From positions 5,084,001-5,148,000 of the forward strand of contig BCHX01000004.1 in NCBI GenBank assembly GCA_001599755.1: 64,000 bases of DNA. Direction: 5' to 3'. Below are positions 54,796 through 64,000 of the stretch, piece by piece (position 1 is the stretch's first letter; every line of letters begins with the position of its first letter). The notes under the pieces are model-generated. The model ran no database searches. It saw only the letters and a list, made by a program, of their open reading frames with translations, and was not told where the DNA came from. Position numbers and translations under genes: made by a program. Origin of the DNA: Gliomastix tumulicola (taxonomy: Eukaryota > Ascomycota > Sordariomycetes > Hypocreales > Bionectriaceae).

Positions 54796-56556
54796 CTAAT
54801 TGTCCCCCTTCAACTCGTTAATGATATCCTTCACCGTCTTGGCACTGACCCTGCCCTCGAACTGACGCTCTGCCAGCTCGATGCATCGCAGATTCGCGCC
54901 CAGCTTGTTCATGGTCTCCATCCACTCGTCAAACTCATCACTGTCAAAAACAATGCCACCTCCAGCCTGCAGATACGCGATGCCATCCCGGACGAGCATG
55001 GTACGGATAGCAATGCAGGTGTCGACGGGCCCTTCAATGAGCGTCCCATCCCGAACCTGGTCAAACGCAAACCAACCCACCGCACCTGCGTACGGCCCTC
55101 GCTTCTCCTTCTCAAGGCCTGAGATGAGCTGCACGGCTCTGATCTTCGGAGCGCCAGAGACAGTACCGGCAGGGAAGATGGAGCGGAAGGCATCCCAGCG
55201 TGTCTGTCCAGGACGGAGGACGCCAGAGACCTCGGAGGTGAGGTGCTGGACGTGCGAGAACTTGTCCACTTTCATCAAGCGGTCGACATGGACAGTAGTC
55301 GGGTCGCAGACGCGGTTGACGTCGTTGCGAGCAAGGTCGACGAGCATGACATGCTCGGCCCGGTCCTTGGCCGAATTCTGGAGCTGCTTTGCGAGCTGCT
55401 CATCCTCAACTGCGTTCTTGCCCCTGTGGATTGTGCCGGCAATGGCGTGATTGACGATGCGAAGGTTCGGCGGCGCGTCGGGGGCCTCGTGTCTGGACGC
55501 GCTCATCAGACACTCCGGCGAGGCACCCAGCAGGGAGAAGGTGGCGCATGAGAGATAGAACATGTACGGCGACGGGTTGAGCGAGCGGAGTGTGCGGTAG
55601 ATGTTGAAAGGGTGGACAGACGTGGTGCGGGAGAGGCGTTGGGAGGGGACAGCCTGGATGATGTCGCCGGCCATGATGTTCTCCTTGAGCTTCGTGACGA
55701 ACGTCTCATACCCACTCCGCCCAACGTTGGACGAGTACTGCGCCTCTGCCGGGGTGTCGGGCGTTGACTGGGGAGGGAGAGGCGTCTCGCTCTGGTGGAT
55801 TGTCGCCATCACCGAGCGCAGGGCGTCGCAGGCCTCCTTATATGCAGGCTCGATATCATCGGATGCCGACTCTGGGAGCTTCATGTGTGTGACGATGGTG
55901 ATGGTGGACTTGAAGTGATCGAACACGACAATGGTGTTGTAGATCATGAACAGGGCGTCTGGGATGTGCAGGTTATCCTTGAGCTCCTGCGTAGCTGTAG
56001 CTGGCTCGAAATACCGGATGCAGTCGAAAGAGAGATAGCCCACGGCACCTCCGCTGAGAACCGGGAGCTTCAGTCCAGGGATGTCCGCCACTCTGTCTTG
56101 GAGCTCGCTCTGAAGCGCCTTCATCGGGTCGCCGACCTCATCGTACCCAGATCCATACTTCAGGACCTTCTTGGGATCTAAGGGAGAAAATGTGAGAATT
56201 CGAAAGGTCCTATATGCGGTATCGGCTCTCAGAAATATGGGCTCGCCTTACCGGCTCCGATGTAGCTCCAACGACCAATTGTCTCAGCAGAACCCGTCGC
56301 ACTCTCGAGGAGGAAGCAGTAGTCTGCCGTAGCCCTGTTGTCATTAGCATTGATCACCATTCATCGCAAAGACTGCCACGAGGGGGGCTTCGTAGTACCC
56401 TGCAGAGAGCTTGAGAAAAACGGTGGTGGGGGTCAAGAGATCCGACGACGTGGAAATTGACACGGGCAGCAGCGTAGGGCGAGGGCTGGCTGATGAGGCC
56501 CGGAGATGTGCCTCCCGGGCAGCATCGAGGCTGGGCTGGAAATCTTCGGTAGCCAT
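54796..56556 (-). CDS. trpE: Anthranilate synthase component I
   Basis: 540-aa chorismate-utilising subunit of anthranilate synthase, first step of tryptophan synthesis (chorismate plus ammonia from the glutaminase subunit to anthranilate). Exons 56556-56399, 56334-56252, 56177-54796. The N-terminal domain contains LLESATGSAETIGRWSYIGA, whose LLES sequence is the Trp feedback-inhibition site region in this family. The C-terminal chorismate-binding domain contains NPSPYMFYL, GASPECL, HAIAGTIHRG, LVDLARNDVNRV, FPAGTVSGAPK and LQAGGGIVFDSD, all conserved catalytic or Mg-binding segments. No fused glutaminase domain, as normal in filamentous fungi. Cytosolic. Likely the housekeeping copy, and thus probably the right boundary of the cluster. 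Confidence 0.94.
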
Positions 56557-58588
56557 GTTGGCCTGCTGGTTGTGTGATGCGAGATCACCAGTCATCAAAA
56601 AAGGCCAGCAAGATGGTCGTCCGAATTCCGGCGGATTGCAAACCATGAATGACTGTTCTGGTCAGGGGAGGGGCAGTCACGTGATACACTGGTGAGAATA
56701 TCCGAATATGTACCGATGGCGTCATTCGGGCTGTTATCCTTCCGCCATGACCACCGTTAGAGGGCTTCATGGAGCTACTGTCCTTCGCACTAGTCAAGTA
56801 TTGTCGAACAGAAGATTTACATTGAAGGGGGCGAAAGCGAAGTCCCTGGCGTGAGTGCTGGCTGAGCAATCCGTAGCACGGGAGGACAGATGGTGGAGAT
56901 GACTAATGCATGGTGGGAGGGCGCCTCCTTACCCTATATCCGGCTTGCTTCGTAGATTTCATGACTCAATCGCCAGGCGTCATATTACATCAATTCCAAC
57001 CAATATAAGACACCCAATCCTCATGTTCATTTTGATGTTCATTTTGATATGGCTTCCTGAAATGAAAAAGTGGTACAGATGTATGCTCAACTGCATGATG
57101 TTAGCTCGCTAAGAGAGTGTGAAAAATACCTGCAATGGCTTTAGGAATGAATGCACAATGCACGACGAAATTGTCACTGACTACGAGAGGAAGAGCTTGT
57201 CTGACGCAATGCCTTCCACTGTAACGATATGAGAGACACGGTGAGGTACATTCCTTCATATAGGCCCGAATTGCCTCCAACACGTTATCCCATAGTCTGC
57301 AGTCGGTGTCGCCATGTCCATCCAAACTTTCCGCTGAAGCCGTCGAGCCGGAGATGGGTACTCGTCATGCAGACAAGCAGGCTGATGGAATTTTCCGTAT
57401 TTTGGAGCAAGGTCTGGCTATTAGTCGCAGGGGTGGTGCCAGGCTAATACCTTGCGGGTAAGTCTTGATCTGGAGAGAGGGCTTGCGGACAACGAGACTC
57501 TCACTGTGAGAGAGTTAGCAGACATGCTCGACAGACCATACATTGTCCCTTGGCGATGGCCCGACCGGAAAGCATGATCACGGAGACCGTGAACATTCGC
57601 CCGACGCGCTAGGGGCCTCGTCCCCTGCCAATATGCTTGAAACATAAGCCGCCCGCCTGAGCTAGTGGACCTGACAGACGGGTCACGATAGAAGCCAAGC
57701 TCCGAGATTCGACATTTCACAAGGCGGGGGACCACAAGTGGCCATCACCATTCGTCACGAATGCCGAAGCACTCCCTGTTGCCAAGATGCTCCTGGCAGT
57801 TGGTTCCCTCTACACCAATGCATGAATGCATGAGGAAGTTAGGGCACGAGCATTGGACCTTGGAAGTCATAGTAGCACGACGTAAGGCAGATGGCGGTAT
57901 GGTCGATCCGCTCTGGTCCGATCGAAACTACCTTAAATAAACAGCGAATTGAAACAAATGGCGGCCATTGCCGTGACACGGATCGTTGCGGATTGATGAA
58001 TCTCCTCCTGAAGAAAACCGAGCAAATGTTCCTTAATCTTGCGGTTTTCATGGGCCAGGAACCCACTATTAGCCTGTCACGGAGCCCAGGACCGAGAGAT
58101 CCCTGTTGACAACTCGCCAAGGCGTTTTAGCAGCACCTGAGTCAGGGCAGCCTGTTTCGTTTATCGCCTTGATTCAAGACAAATGGCCTCGGAAACCACC
58201 AGCGCATCCTTGTTCATCTCCACTCGTTTCTCACTGCTGGTTGGTTGATGCGCTGAGACTGGGTTAGGTATCCGTAATCGCGTGTTTAGAATCCAGGTCG
58301 ATTGCAGGCATTCCCTGTGCACACTCGCATTGAAGTCGCCCGAGGGCCGACGTCGTGTGAAGTTCTCACGATAAAAAGGTTGTCCACGGCCTCATGTCAC
58401 CAGAATTTTTCTTCCCTTCTTCACTCCCATTCAAGCATCTTCCTTCACTTGTCTTTCCTCCTTTCTTTTCAAAACAGACACTCGTTTGTCCTTCACGGCT
58501 GCGCCGTTGATTCCGTTCACTTCCACCATATTTCATCCCGCCAATCTTTTATACATATTTCTAGCAATCAATCAATCAATCAATCAAG
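56557..58588. other. Long intergenic region, trpE and pectate lyase promoters
   Basis: About 2 kb with no gene I can support. It includes a 12-bp tandem duplication (ATGTTCATTTTG, 57023-57046) and a CT-rich stretch upstream of the pectate lyase (58400-58480). Short frames on both strands show no family resemblance. Confidence 0.45.
58566..58585 (+). repeat. (AATC)5 repeat in the pectate lyase 5' leader
   Basis: Five AATC units end 3 bp before the start codon, in the position of a translation leader. Confidence 0.9.
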
Positions 58589-59673
58589 ATGCAGCTCTAC
58601 ACTCTTCTATCGCTTCTCCCCGCTATCGCCCTCGCTTGCGAGGACAGCACCACTGTCGCTACGCCCATTGCTACGCCCACCGCCACCGTGGTTCCCAGCT
58701 CGACTCCCGCTCCTCCCCCTAGCAGTGGTGGTAATGCCGTCGCTGGCGAGATTGTCGGTTTCGGTGCCGGTACGACTGGCGGAGAGGCTGGTGCCGCTAC
58801 CACGGTAACCTCGTGCTCTGAGCTTGAGTCCGCTCTTGCTGCTGGTGGTGTCATCACCATTTCGGGGATGCTGGATGGCTGCGACATCCTCAAGGTGAAC
58901 AGCGACACTACCATCGTCGGATCTGGTGGCAACTCGGGTCTCGAGAACGGCGGTTTCCGCCTCAAGGATGTCGAGAACGTCATCATCCAGAACCTTGTGC
59001 TGCACAACCCTCCCGAGGGCAAGGACCTGATCGACATCGAGTCCTCGACCTACATTGTCGTCGATCATTGCGACTTGTCCACCAACGGTCTTGAGCTCGG
59101 CGAGAAGGATTTCTATGACGGCCTCCTTGATGCTAAGCGTGGCTCGGACTTCCTGACCTTCTCCTTCAACAAGTTCCATGACCACTTCAAGGCCAGCCTC
59201 ATCGGCCACTCTGACAGCAACGGCTCTCAGGACGAGGGTACTCTGCATGTGACGTACCACCACAACTACTGGAACAACGTCAACAGCCGCGCCCCCTCGG
59301 TTCGCTTCGGCACCGCCCACATCTTCAGCTCCTGCTACGAGAACATCAACACCTCGGGCGTCAACTCTCGCATGGGTGCTCAGGTCCTCGTTGAGGAGAC
59401 ATCCTTCACCGACGTCAGGCGCGCGATCATCACCAACCTCGACAGCGATGAGGATGGCTTTGCCACCGAGCGCAACAACGTCTACGAGAACAGCGACATC
59501 GACATCACCCAGGAGGCTTCGTTCACCCCTCCCTACGCCTACACGTAAGTTGAATCTATATCTAGAGCGTTTGTCTGGTAGAAAAACACCTTGCTAATTA
59601 CAAATCTAGTGCTGACCCCGTTGCTGGCATTTGCGACCTCGTCAAGGCCCAGGCCGGTGCCGGCGTCATCTAA
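58589..59673 (+). CDS. Secreted pectate lyase, PL1 family
   Basis: 339-aa secreted enzyme cleaving polygalacturonate by beta-elimination with Ca2+. Exons 58589-59544 and 59610-59673. A signal peptide (MQLYTLLSLLPAIALA) is followed by a Thr/Pro/Ser-rich linker to about residue 50. The parallel beta-helix shows GSGGNSGLENGGFRLKDVENVIIQNL, the metal-site Asp-rich region IDIESSTYIVVDHCDLS, and VTYHHNYWNNVNSRAPSVRFGTAHIF, where the Arg of SRAPSVRFG is the catalytic residue. The short last exon (ADPVAGICDLVKAQAGAGVI) completes the C-terminus. It suggests growth on plant material. A GATAAAAAGG element near 58370 is a weak TATA candidate. Confidence 0.92.
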
Positions 59674-60008
59674 GTGTGTCGAAAATGCCCGGGGGATAGG
59701 CGCCTCGACATGTTTTTTCTGTTGTATCGACTCCATCTGATTGTCTTCATTGTGTATAAAGTTTTGATCGGTCTTGATAGATATTATGCGCCGCTAGTAG
59801 GCTTAGCATAGAGCTCTGTAAATATGAAGTAAACTGTATGCTTGACTGGACGGCCACAGCCTTTGTTTGTAACTGTGACTTCTGCGTGTACCACTCCCAT
59901 CTTGATCAATGCAAGTTCCTTCCTTATACTGATACCGCCCCAAACGCAGTCATCCTGCCAAGGCAGGGGTGACATTTGCTCCCAGAGGACGAACTACTAA
60001 GTACCTCT
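59674..60008. other. Short convergent intergenic region
   Basis: 3' flanks of the pectate lyase and of the HET/ankyrin gene. No gene seen. Confidence 0.4.
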
Positions 60009-63000
60009 CTAGCGAATCTCCATCCTACTAATATTAATGTCGTCCGCAATCTTGTCCAGCGCCTCAAACTGCCCATCAAAGTGCCTCAGCCAACAGAGAT
60101 CTACATATTCAAAGAACCTCTCGCCTTCCTGTGTCATTTCTTCTAGAAGACACAACGCCTCTGCCCCGCCCACAATGGCGACTAACAGTCCTTTCTTTGC
60201 TCCGCCTGCATTGGTGAGACCTAAGTGCCCCCTCTCTGTAAGGATCAGGTCGGTGTCAAATTGCAGTCTCTCATCCATTGCTTGGCAAATCTCCAGATCG
60301 AAGTTCGTCATCGTTTTTGACTTCGTGTCCCATTCTGCGATCGCGTCGTGTAGAGATTGTGGCAGGAACGGAGACACGCCATGCATCTCTTTGTCTTTGT
60401 GGACGGCGAGTCTCCATGCCACGTAGGAGAGTATGTCGGCATCTTCTTCTTCTTCATCTGGGGATACGTCCGACTCGAGGATAGTGCTTAGCAACACCCT
60501 CCCGGCGAGGTTCTCTGCGGTCGCAGGCCTGTTGAGGTACGGGTCGAAGAACCCTTTGCCCTGGTCAGCAAAAGCCTGAATGGCAGGCAAGACAACGCTC
60601 ATGACGTCTGTCTCGGTTGTGATTGTCCACTTGAAGACAACTTTATCGATAATGCAGCCATTGATGACTAGGGAAGTCGTAGTAGTGGTTGGAAGACCCG
60701 TGATCATCTCATCGAATTCGGGCTCTGGGTCCTCAAAGGGGTACAGATTGAGACCTCTCTCCTTTTGACTGAAATCAGGTACCCATGATGGCAGGCCCGG
60801 GATTGTCTTGCTGTCACGGCGGTTGCGCCAGTCCCAGCACCCGGCACCTTCGCTGTTGTCTTCAATAAGATATCTTGCCGTCTTTATGAAAACCTCTTGA
60901 GTCGTGAGTGTGTAGTCGGCGACAGGGAACAGGGGGGATTCCGGCGCCCTCGTGGCGAGCTTCAGTACGGCAAAGATCTTGTCTCGAGGATCCCTCGCAT
61001 CAAACATGGCCATGGCCCTGATAGCGAGCTCCATCGACACATGTCCATTTTTGGTATAGGAGTAATCGTGCTGAACTATCCGCATGAAGCAGTCGTTCCT
61101 GGCCATCGTGTAGGTTCTGTAAGCCAGGATGGCTGGCTCAAACCGCCTCCACGGACACTGATGCTTGCCACAAATGACGACCCCTCTAGGGCCAGCAAGT
61201 GTGGCTTCTTGAAAGATCCATGCTCGTGTGAAATACTGCCGGTTGTGCAGGTCCTCAAAGCCACTGGCGACATCTTCCTTCTCCAGTACGCGGCGGGCCA
61301 TCTCTTTGGCCTTTGCATGTTCCCACATCGGGGTCATCAGAAACGAGGTTTCAACCGGCTCTCGTCGGATTTCTTCGTGCACCCGCACCATGTCCTCCAT
61401 GTTTTCGAACGCTGACTTGATGGAATTTGCTCCATAGTCATCCCCGAGCCACATGAGCACTGAACTTGCTCTGCGGTATATATCAGCCATCCTTCCCACC
61501 TGCTCGCTGCGCTCCTTCAAGTCGCCTTGATTGATACATATGGCATCAATCCACAGGGACCTGGATTCGGACACATGGCGGAGGTTCTCCATGGCTGCTT
61601 TGCAATTAGGCGTGACGAGAATCGCCTTGTTATCGCACTGGATGGGAATCGTGTTCACCTTCTCTCTCCATTCGTACGATAGCGCCTCGAACGGAGGGGC
61701 ATTGTCCAGGGGCACGTCGTCTAGCTCGATGGATATGATGTCCCCCGGGACTCCAGGGAGGAGTTCGATGACTCTGAAGTATCCCTCTGCAGGAAGAGGT
61801 CTGTATTGGTATAAATCTCCTCCTTTGGTCGAGGGTGCTGCTGCCGTCTCCTTATGCTGGGTCTCTTTGGCTTTGCGAAGGCTTGAAACCTGTGAGAGAA
61901 GCTTCACACACGCTTCTTGGCCCTTTTCCTTGGCCAAGGATAGAGGGTCTCTGTCGAAATCGTCCTGAATGTCAACACGTGCGCCGGCCTCTATGAGTAT
62001 TTTGACGACCATGCTGTGCCCCTTCTGTACCGCCCAGTGAAGCGCAGTCTTTTGGTAATCATTTTGATGATCCAGATTCGCCCCGCGATCAACTAGCAGG
62101 TGAACGATGGCTTCAGAGCCTCCAAAGGCCGCAAAAGCCAGGGGCTGAGCATTCCATACAGAGTCGGGCCGCATTTGTGCCCCTCTGTCCAACAGATACT
62201 GAGCTATCTCTCGATTCCCAGACTTGACCGCGGCATTCAAGGGCGTGGTCCCGGTTTCATCTACGCACTCAATGTTAGCCCCATGCTGGACCAAATGCTC
62301 AACGACCGTCTTGTGGCCGTTCTCGACGGCACGCAAGAGCGGCGTCTTCTTCTCCCAGTCCTTCCACTCGATCCTCGCGCCGAGCTTGAGAAGTAGTTGC
62401 ACGAGTGAAAGATGTCCGAATGCAGAGGCTACCGAAATCGCCGTTCGGCCTCGTGAATCGCAGATCTCCTCAATATCGGCTCCCTGTCTGAGGAGAAGCC
62501 GGAGCACGGCCTCTCGTCCCCACGACGCGGCTATACCAAGGCATGTGGCTCCGTCTTCGCCCTTCACCTCAAGACTTGCGCCATGCTTGATTAGCGTCTC
62601 AATGACATTCATATGACCAGCAACGACTGCAGAGACCAATGGTGGAGGGATCTCCTCCGCGCCGTCCAGCAGTGTCCCTGCTTTAATGAGCCGAAGCACC
62701 TCGGGCATTCTCCCTTTGTAGGCCGCCTGTTGAAGCTCCCTCATCTGGATCTGCATTTCTACCCTCTCACTCTCAGGGAGACTGTCGAGTGTGACAGCGG
62801 TTTGGCTACTACCATTCAATTCAGTAGGGAGAAGACCTCCATACTTGCGCAGCAGGCGTGAGACATTCTGGCTTTCCTGCTCTTGTGCCAGAGACAACGC
62901 TGTGTCACCCTCTGTTGTCTTGAAGTTGACATTGGCCCCGGCCGTCAAGAGCTGCTCGACAACGTCCACAGAGCCAGCGACAACGGCGAAGATCAACGCA

Positions 63001-64000
63001 GTTCGGCCGTACGCGACTGATGAATCGGGAGCACTGCCTTGCTGAAGCAATATGGAGACGATGCCAGAGTGGTGCTTTTGCGCAGCCACCGAAAGAGGTG
63101 ATTGGCCGTCTTTGTTCATGGCGTTGATGTCTGCTCCAAAGGATATAAGGAGCCTGACTGCCTCCCCGTGGCCATATCTTGATGCCCACCACAATGCCGA
63201 TTCACCAGTCGGATCTTTCAGGTTTGGATCTGCACCCCACTGGAGCAAGAGTTCGAGGATCTTGCTGTGTCCGTTTTCGGCTGCTGATGAGGTTGCTCTG
63301 CGGCCATCAAGATTAGGGGTGTCGATGTCCACTCCATTCTCAAGCAGTCGCACAACACGGGGGAGGTTTCCATGACCAGCTGCTGCTACTAGTCGGGCCG
63401 ACAACTCAGCGTTCGGTTCCTTTACTAACTGGCCATCGGCACTGCTTGTCTGATTTAACAAGGCCTTGAGCGACTTGCGCGCCATCTGATTCGGCAGTAG
63501 CCCCTTATTTGTTTTGATGGTCAGATCAGGGCCATGGGCTAGTAGTGTCTTCAAAATCTCCTCGCTCCCATGAGAGACCGCTAAATGCACAGGCGTCCAC
63601 CCTTTCTTTGTGACTGTGTTGATGTCGGCTCCATACTGCAGCAGGAGAGCTGCAACGTCGGCTTTTCCCAGCTGAACAGCCGTGTGTAGGGGTGAAGCCC
63701 CATCGGGAGTCTTTGCTTCCATGTCCGCCCCTGCCTGGACCAGGAATCGTACCAGTGGCAAGCTGGCAGCGTGGACGGCGAGATGCAGGGCAGAGATGGC
63801 TTTGAAACCCCGGGCCTTTAGGTTAGCGCCGTGTGCTACAAGCAAGCGGGCGACGTCTCTTTGCCTCTCCTGGATAGCGGAGAGGAGCGGCGTGTGTTGA
63901 GAATCACTTCGAGCCTCAATGTCGGCGCCTGCTCTGAGTAGTTCCTTGACAATCTGGAGGCGTCCCATGGCGGCTGCGCGGTGGATTGGCTGCCATCCCC
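60009..64000 (-). CDS. Ankyrin-repeat/HET-domain protein, 5' end beyond the window
   Basis: At least 1329 aa in one uninterrupted exon; the frame is open to the right edge, where IHRAAAMGRLQIVKELLRAG is itself an ankyrin repeat, so the true start lies outside. About twenty ankyrin repeats (33 residues, e.g. TPLHTAVQLGKADVAALLLQ) fill residues 1-720. A degenerate linker without clear repeats lies near residues 175-205 and another near 405-435. A HET domain follows: FEALSYEWRE, LWIDAICINQGDLKERSEQV and RRASSVLMWLGDD, then the usual HET C-terminal region to the stop. HET domains trigger cell death in incompatibility or NLR-type responses; ankyrin repeats may act as a sensing module. No NACHT/NB-ARC is visible in the part seen. 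Confidence 0.87.
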   Translation of the reverse strand, partial: GWQPIHRAAAMGRLQIVKELLRAGADIEARSDSQHTPLLSAIQERQRDVARLLVAHGANLKARGFKAISALHLAVHAASLPLVRFLVQAGADMEAKTPDGASPLHTAVQLGKADVAALLLQYGADINTVTKKGWTPVHLAVSHGSEEILKTLLAHGPDLTIKTNKGLLPNQMARKSLKALLNQTSSADGQLVKEPNAELSARLVAAAGHGNLPRVVRLLENGVDIDTPNLDGRRATSSAAENGHSKILELLLQWGADPNLKDPTGESALWWASRYGHGEAVRLLISFGADINAMNKDGQSPLSVAAQKHHSGIVSILLQQGSAPDSSVAYGRTALIFAVVAGSVDVVEQLLTAGANVNFKTTEGDTALSLAQEQESQNVSRLLRKYGGLLPTELNGSSQTAVTLDSLPESERVEMQIQMRELQQAAYKGRMPEVLRLIKAGTLLDGAEEIPPPLVSAVVAGHMNVIETLIKHGASLEVKGEDGATCLGIAASWGREAVLRLLLRQGADIEEICDSRGRTAISVASAFGHLSLVQLLLKLGARIEWKDWEKKTPLLRAVENGHKTVVEHLVQHGANIECVDETGTTPLNAAVKSGNREIAQYLLDRGAQMRPDSVWNAQPLAFAAFGGSEAIVHLLVDRGANLDHQNDYQKTALHWAVQKGHSMVVKILIEAGARVDIQDDFDRDPLSLAKEKGQEACVKLLSQVSSLRKAKETQHKETAAAPSTKGGDLYQYRPLPAEGYFRVIELLPGVPGDIISIELDDVPLDNAPPFEALSYEWREKVNTIPIQCDNKAILVTPNCKAAMENLRHVSESRSLWIDAICINQGDLKERSEQVGRMADIYRRASSVLMWLGDDYGANSIKSAFENMEDMVRVHEEIRREPVETSFLMTPMWEHAKAKEMARRVLEKEDVASGFEDLHNRQYFTRAWIFQEATLAGPRGVVICGKHQCPWRRFEPAILAYRTYTMARNDCFMRIVQHDYSYTKNGHVSMELAIRAMAMFDARDPRDKIFAVLKLATRAPESPLFPVADYTLTTQEVFIKTARYLIEDNSEGAGCWDWRNRRDSKTIPGLPSWVPDFSQKERGLNLYPFEDPEPEFDEMITGLPTTTTTSLVINGCIIDKVVFKWTITTETDVMSVVLPAIQAFADQGKGFFDPYLNRPATAENLAGRVLLSTILESDVSPDEEEEDADILSYVAWRLAVHKDKEMHGVSPFLPQSLHDAIAEWDTKSKTMTNFDLEICQAMDERLQFDTDLILTERGHLGLTNAGGAKKGLLVAIVGGAEALCLLEEMTQEGERFFEYVDLCWLRHFDGQFEALDKIADDINISRMEIR

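Noticed and set aside
57421..57735. Possible gene in the 2-kb gap before the pectate lyase
   Set aside because: Several overlapping short frames on both strands, none with a recognisable motif or good splice structure.
1..64000. tRNA, rRNA and intact transposons
   Set aside because: Intergenic stretches were scanned for A/B-box-like tRNA sequences, transposase or reverse-transcriptase motifs and terminal repeats; none was convincing by eye.

Overview
The window is nuclear DNA of a filamentous ascomycete (Pezizomycotina; probably Sordariomycetes, but no marker fixes the genus). Evidence: short introns of about 45-150 bp with GT-AG and some GC-AG borders, intergenic gaps of 0.2-2 kb, and gene families typical of moulds (PalA/Rim20, DUF3659 LEA-like proteins, CFEM protein, Zn2Cys6 regulator, HET domain, fungal P450s). 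I reconstructed exons by hand. Nearly every spliced model gives a coding length divisible by three and restores the expected motif across each junction.

Layout. 0-10 kb: a GT31 glycosyltransferase, the pH-signalling gene palA, a flavin monooxygenase and a MYND zinc-finger protein. 10-21 kb: hydrophilic, low-complexity proteins: a 1067-aa DUF3659/LEA-like protein, a shorter DUF3659 protein, two small paralogues sharing a C-terminal beta-like motif, and a 198-aa protein of unknown role. 21-38 kb: nutrition and surface genes: a small orphan gene, a GH43 glycosidase, an FMN alpha-hydroxyacid dehydrogenase, a CFEM cell-surface protein, an MFS monocarboxylate-type transporter, a DUF5703 glycosidase-like secreted protein and an amino-acid permease.

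38-54 kb is the most interesting part. It holds a class I aminotransferase and an HpcH/HpaI aldolase on a shared divergent promoter, a Zn2Cys6 regulator, two unrelated P450s, a membrane fatty-acid desaturase diverging from the second P450, and an extended SDR-like protein. It looks like a small specialised-metabolism cluster with no PKS, NRPS or terpene synthase. My inference is a fatty-acid- or aldehyde-derived product in which aldolase and aminotransferase build a gamma-hydroxy-alpha-amino acid; this is not shown by the sequence.

54-64 kb: trpE (anthranilate synthase component I), a 2-kb stretch with no recognisable gene, a secreted pectate lyase, and a very long protein with about twenty ankyrin repeats followed by a HET domain. 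Its 5' end runs off the right edge. No rRNA, tRNA, CRISPR array or intact transposon was recognised.
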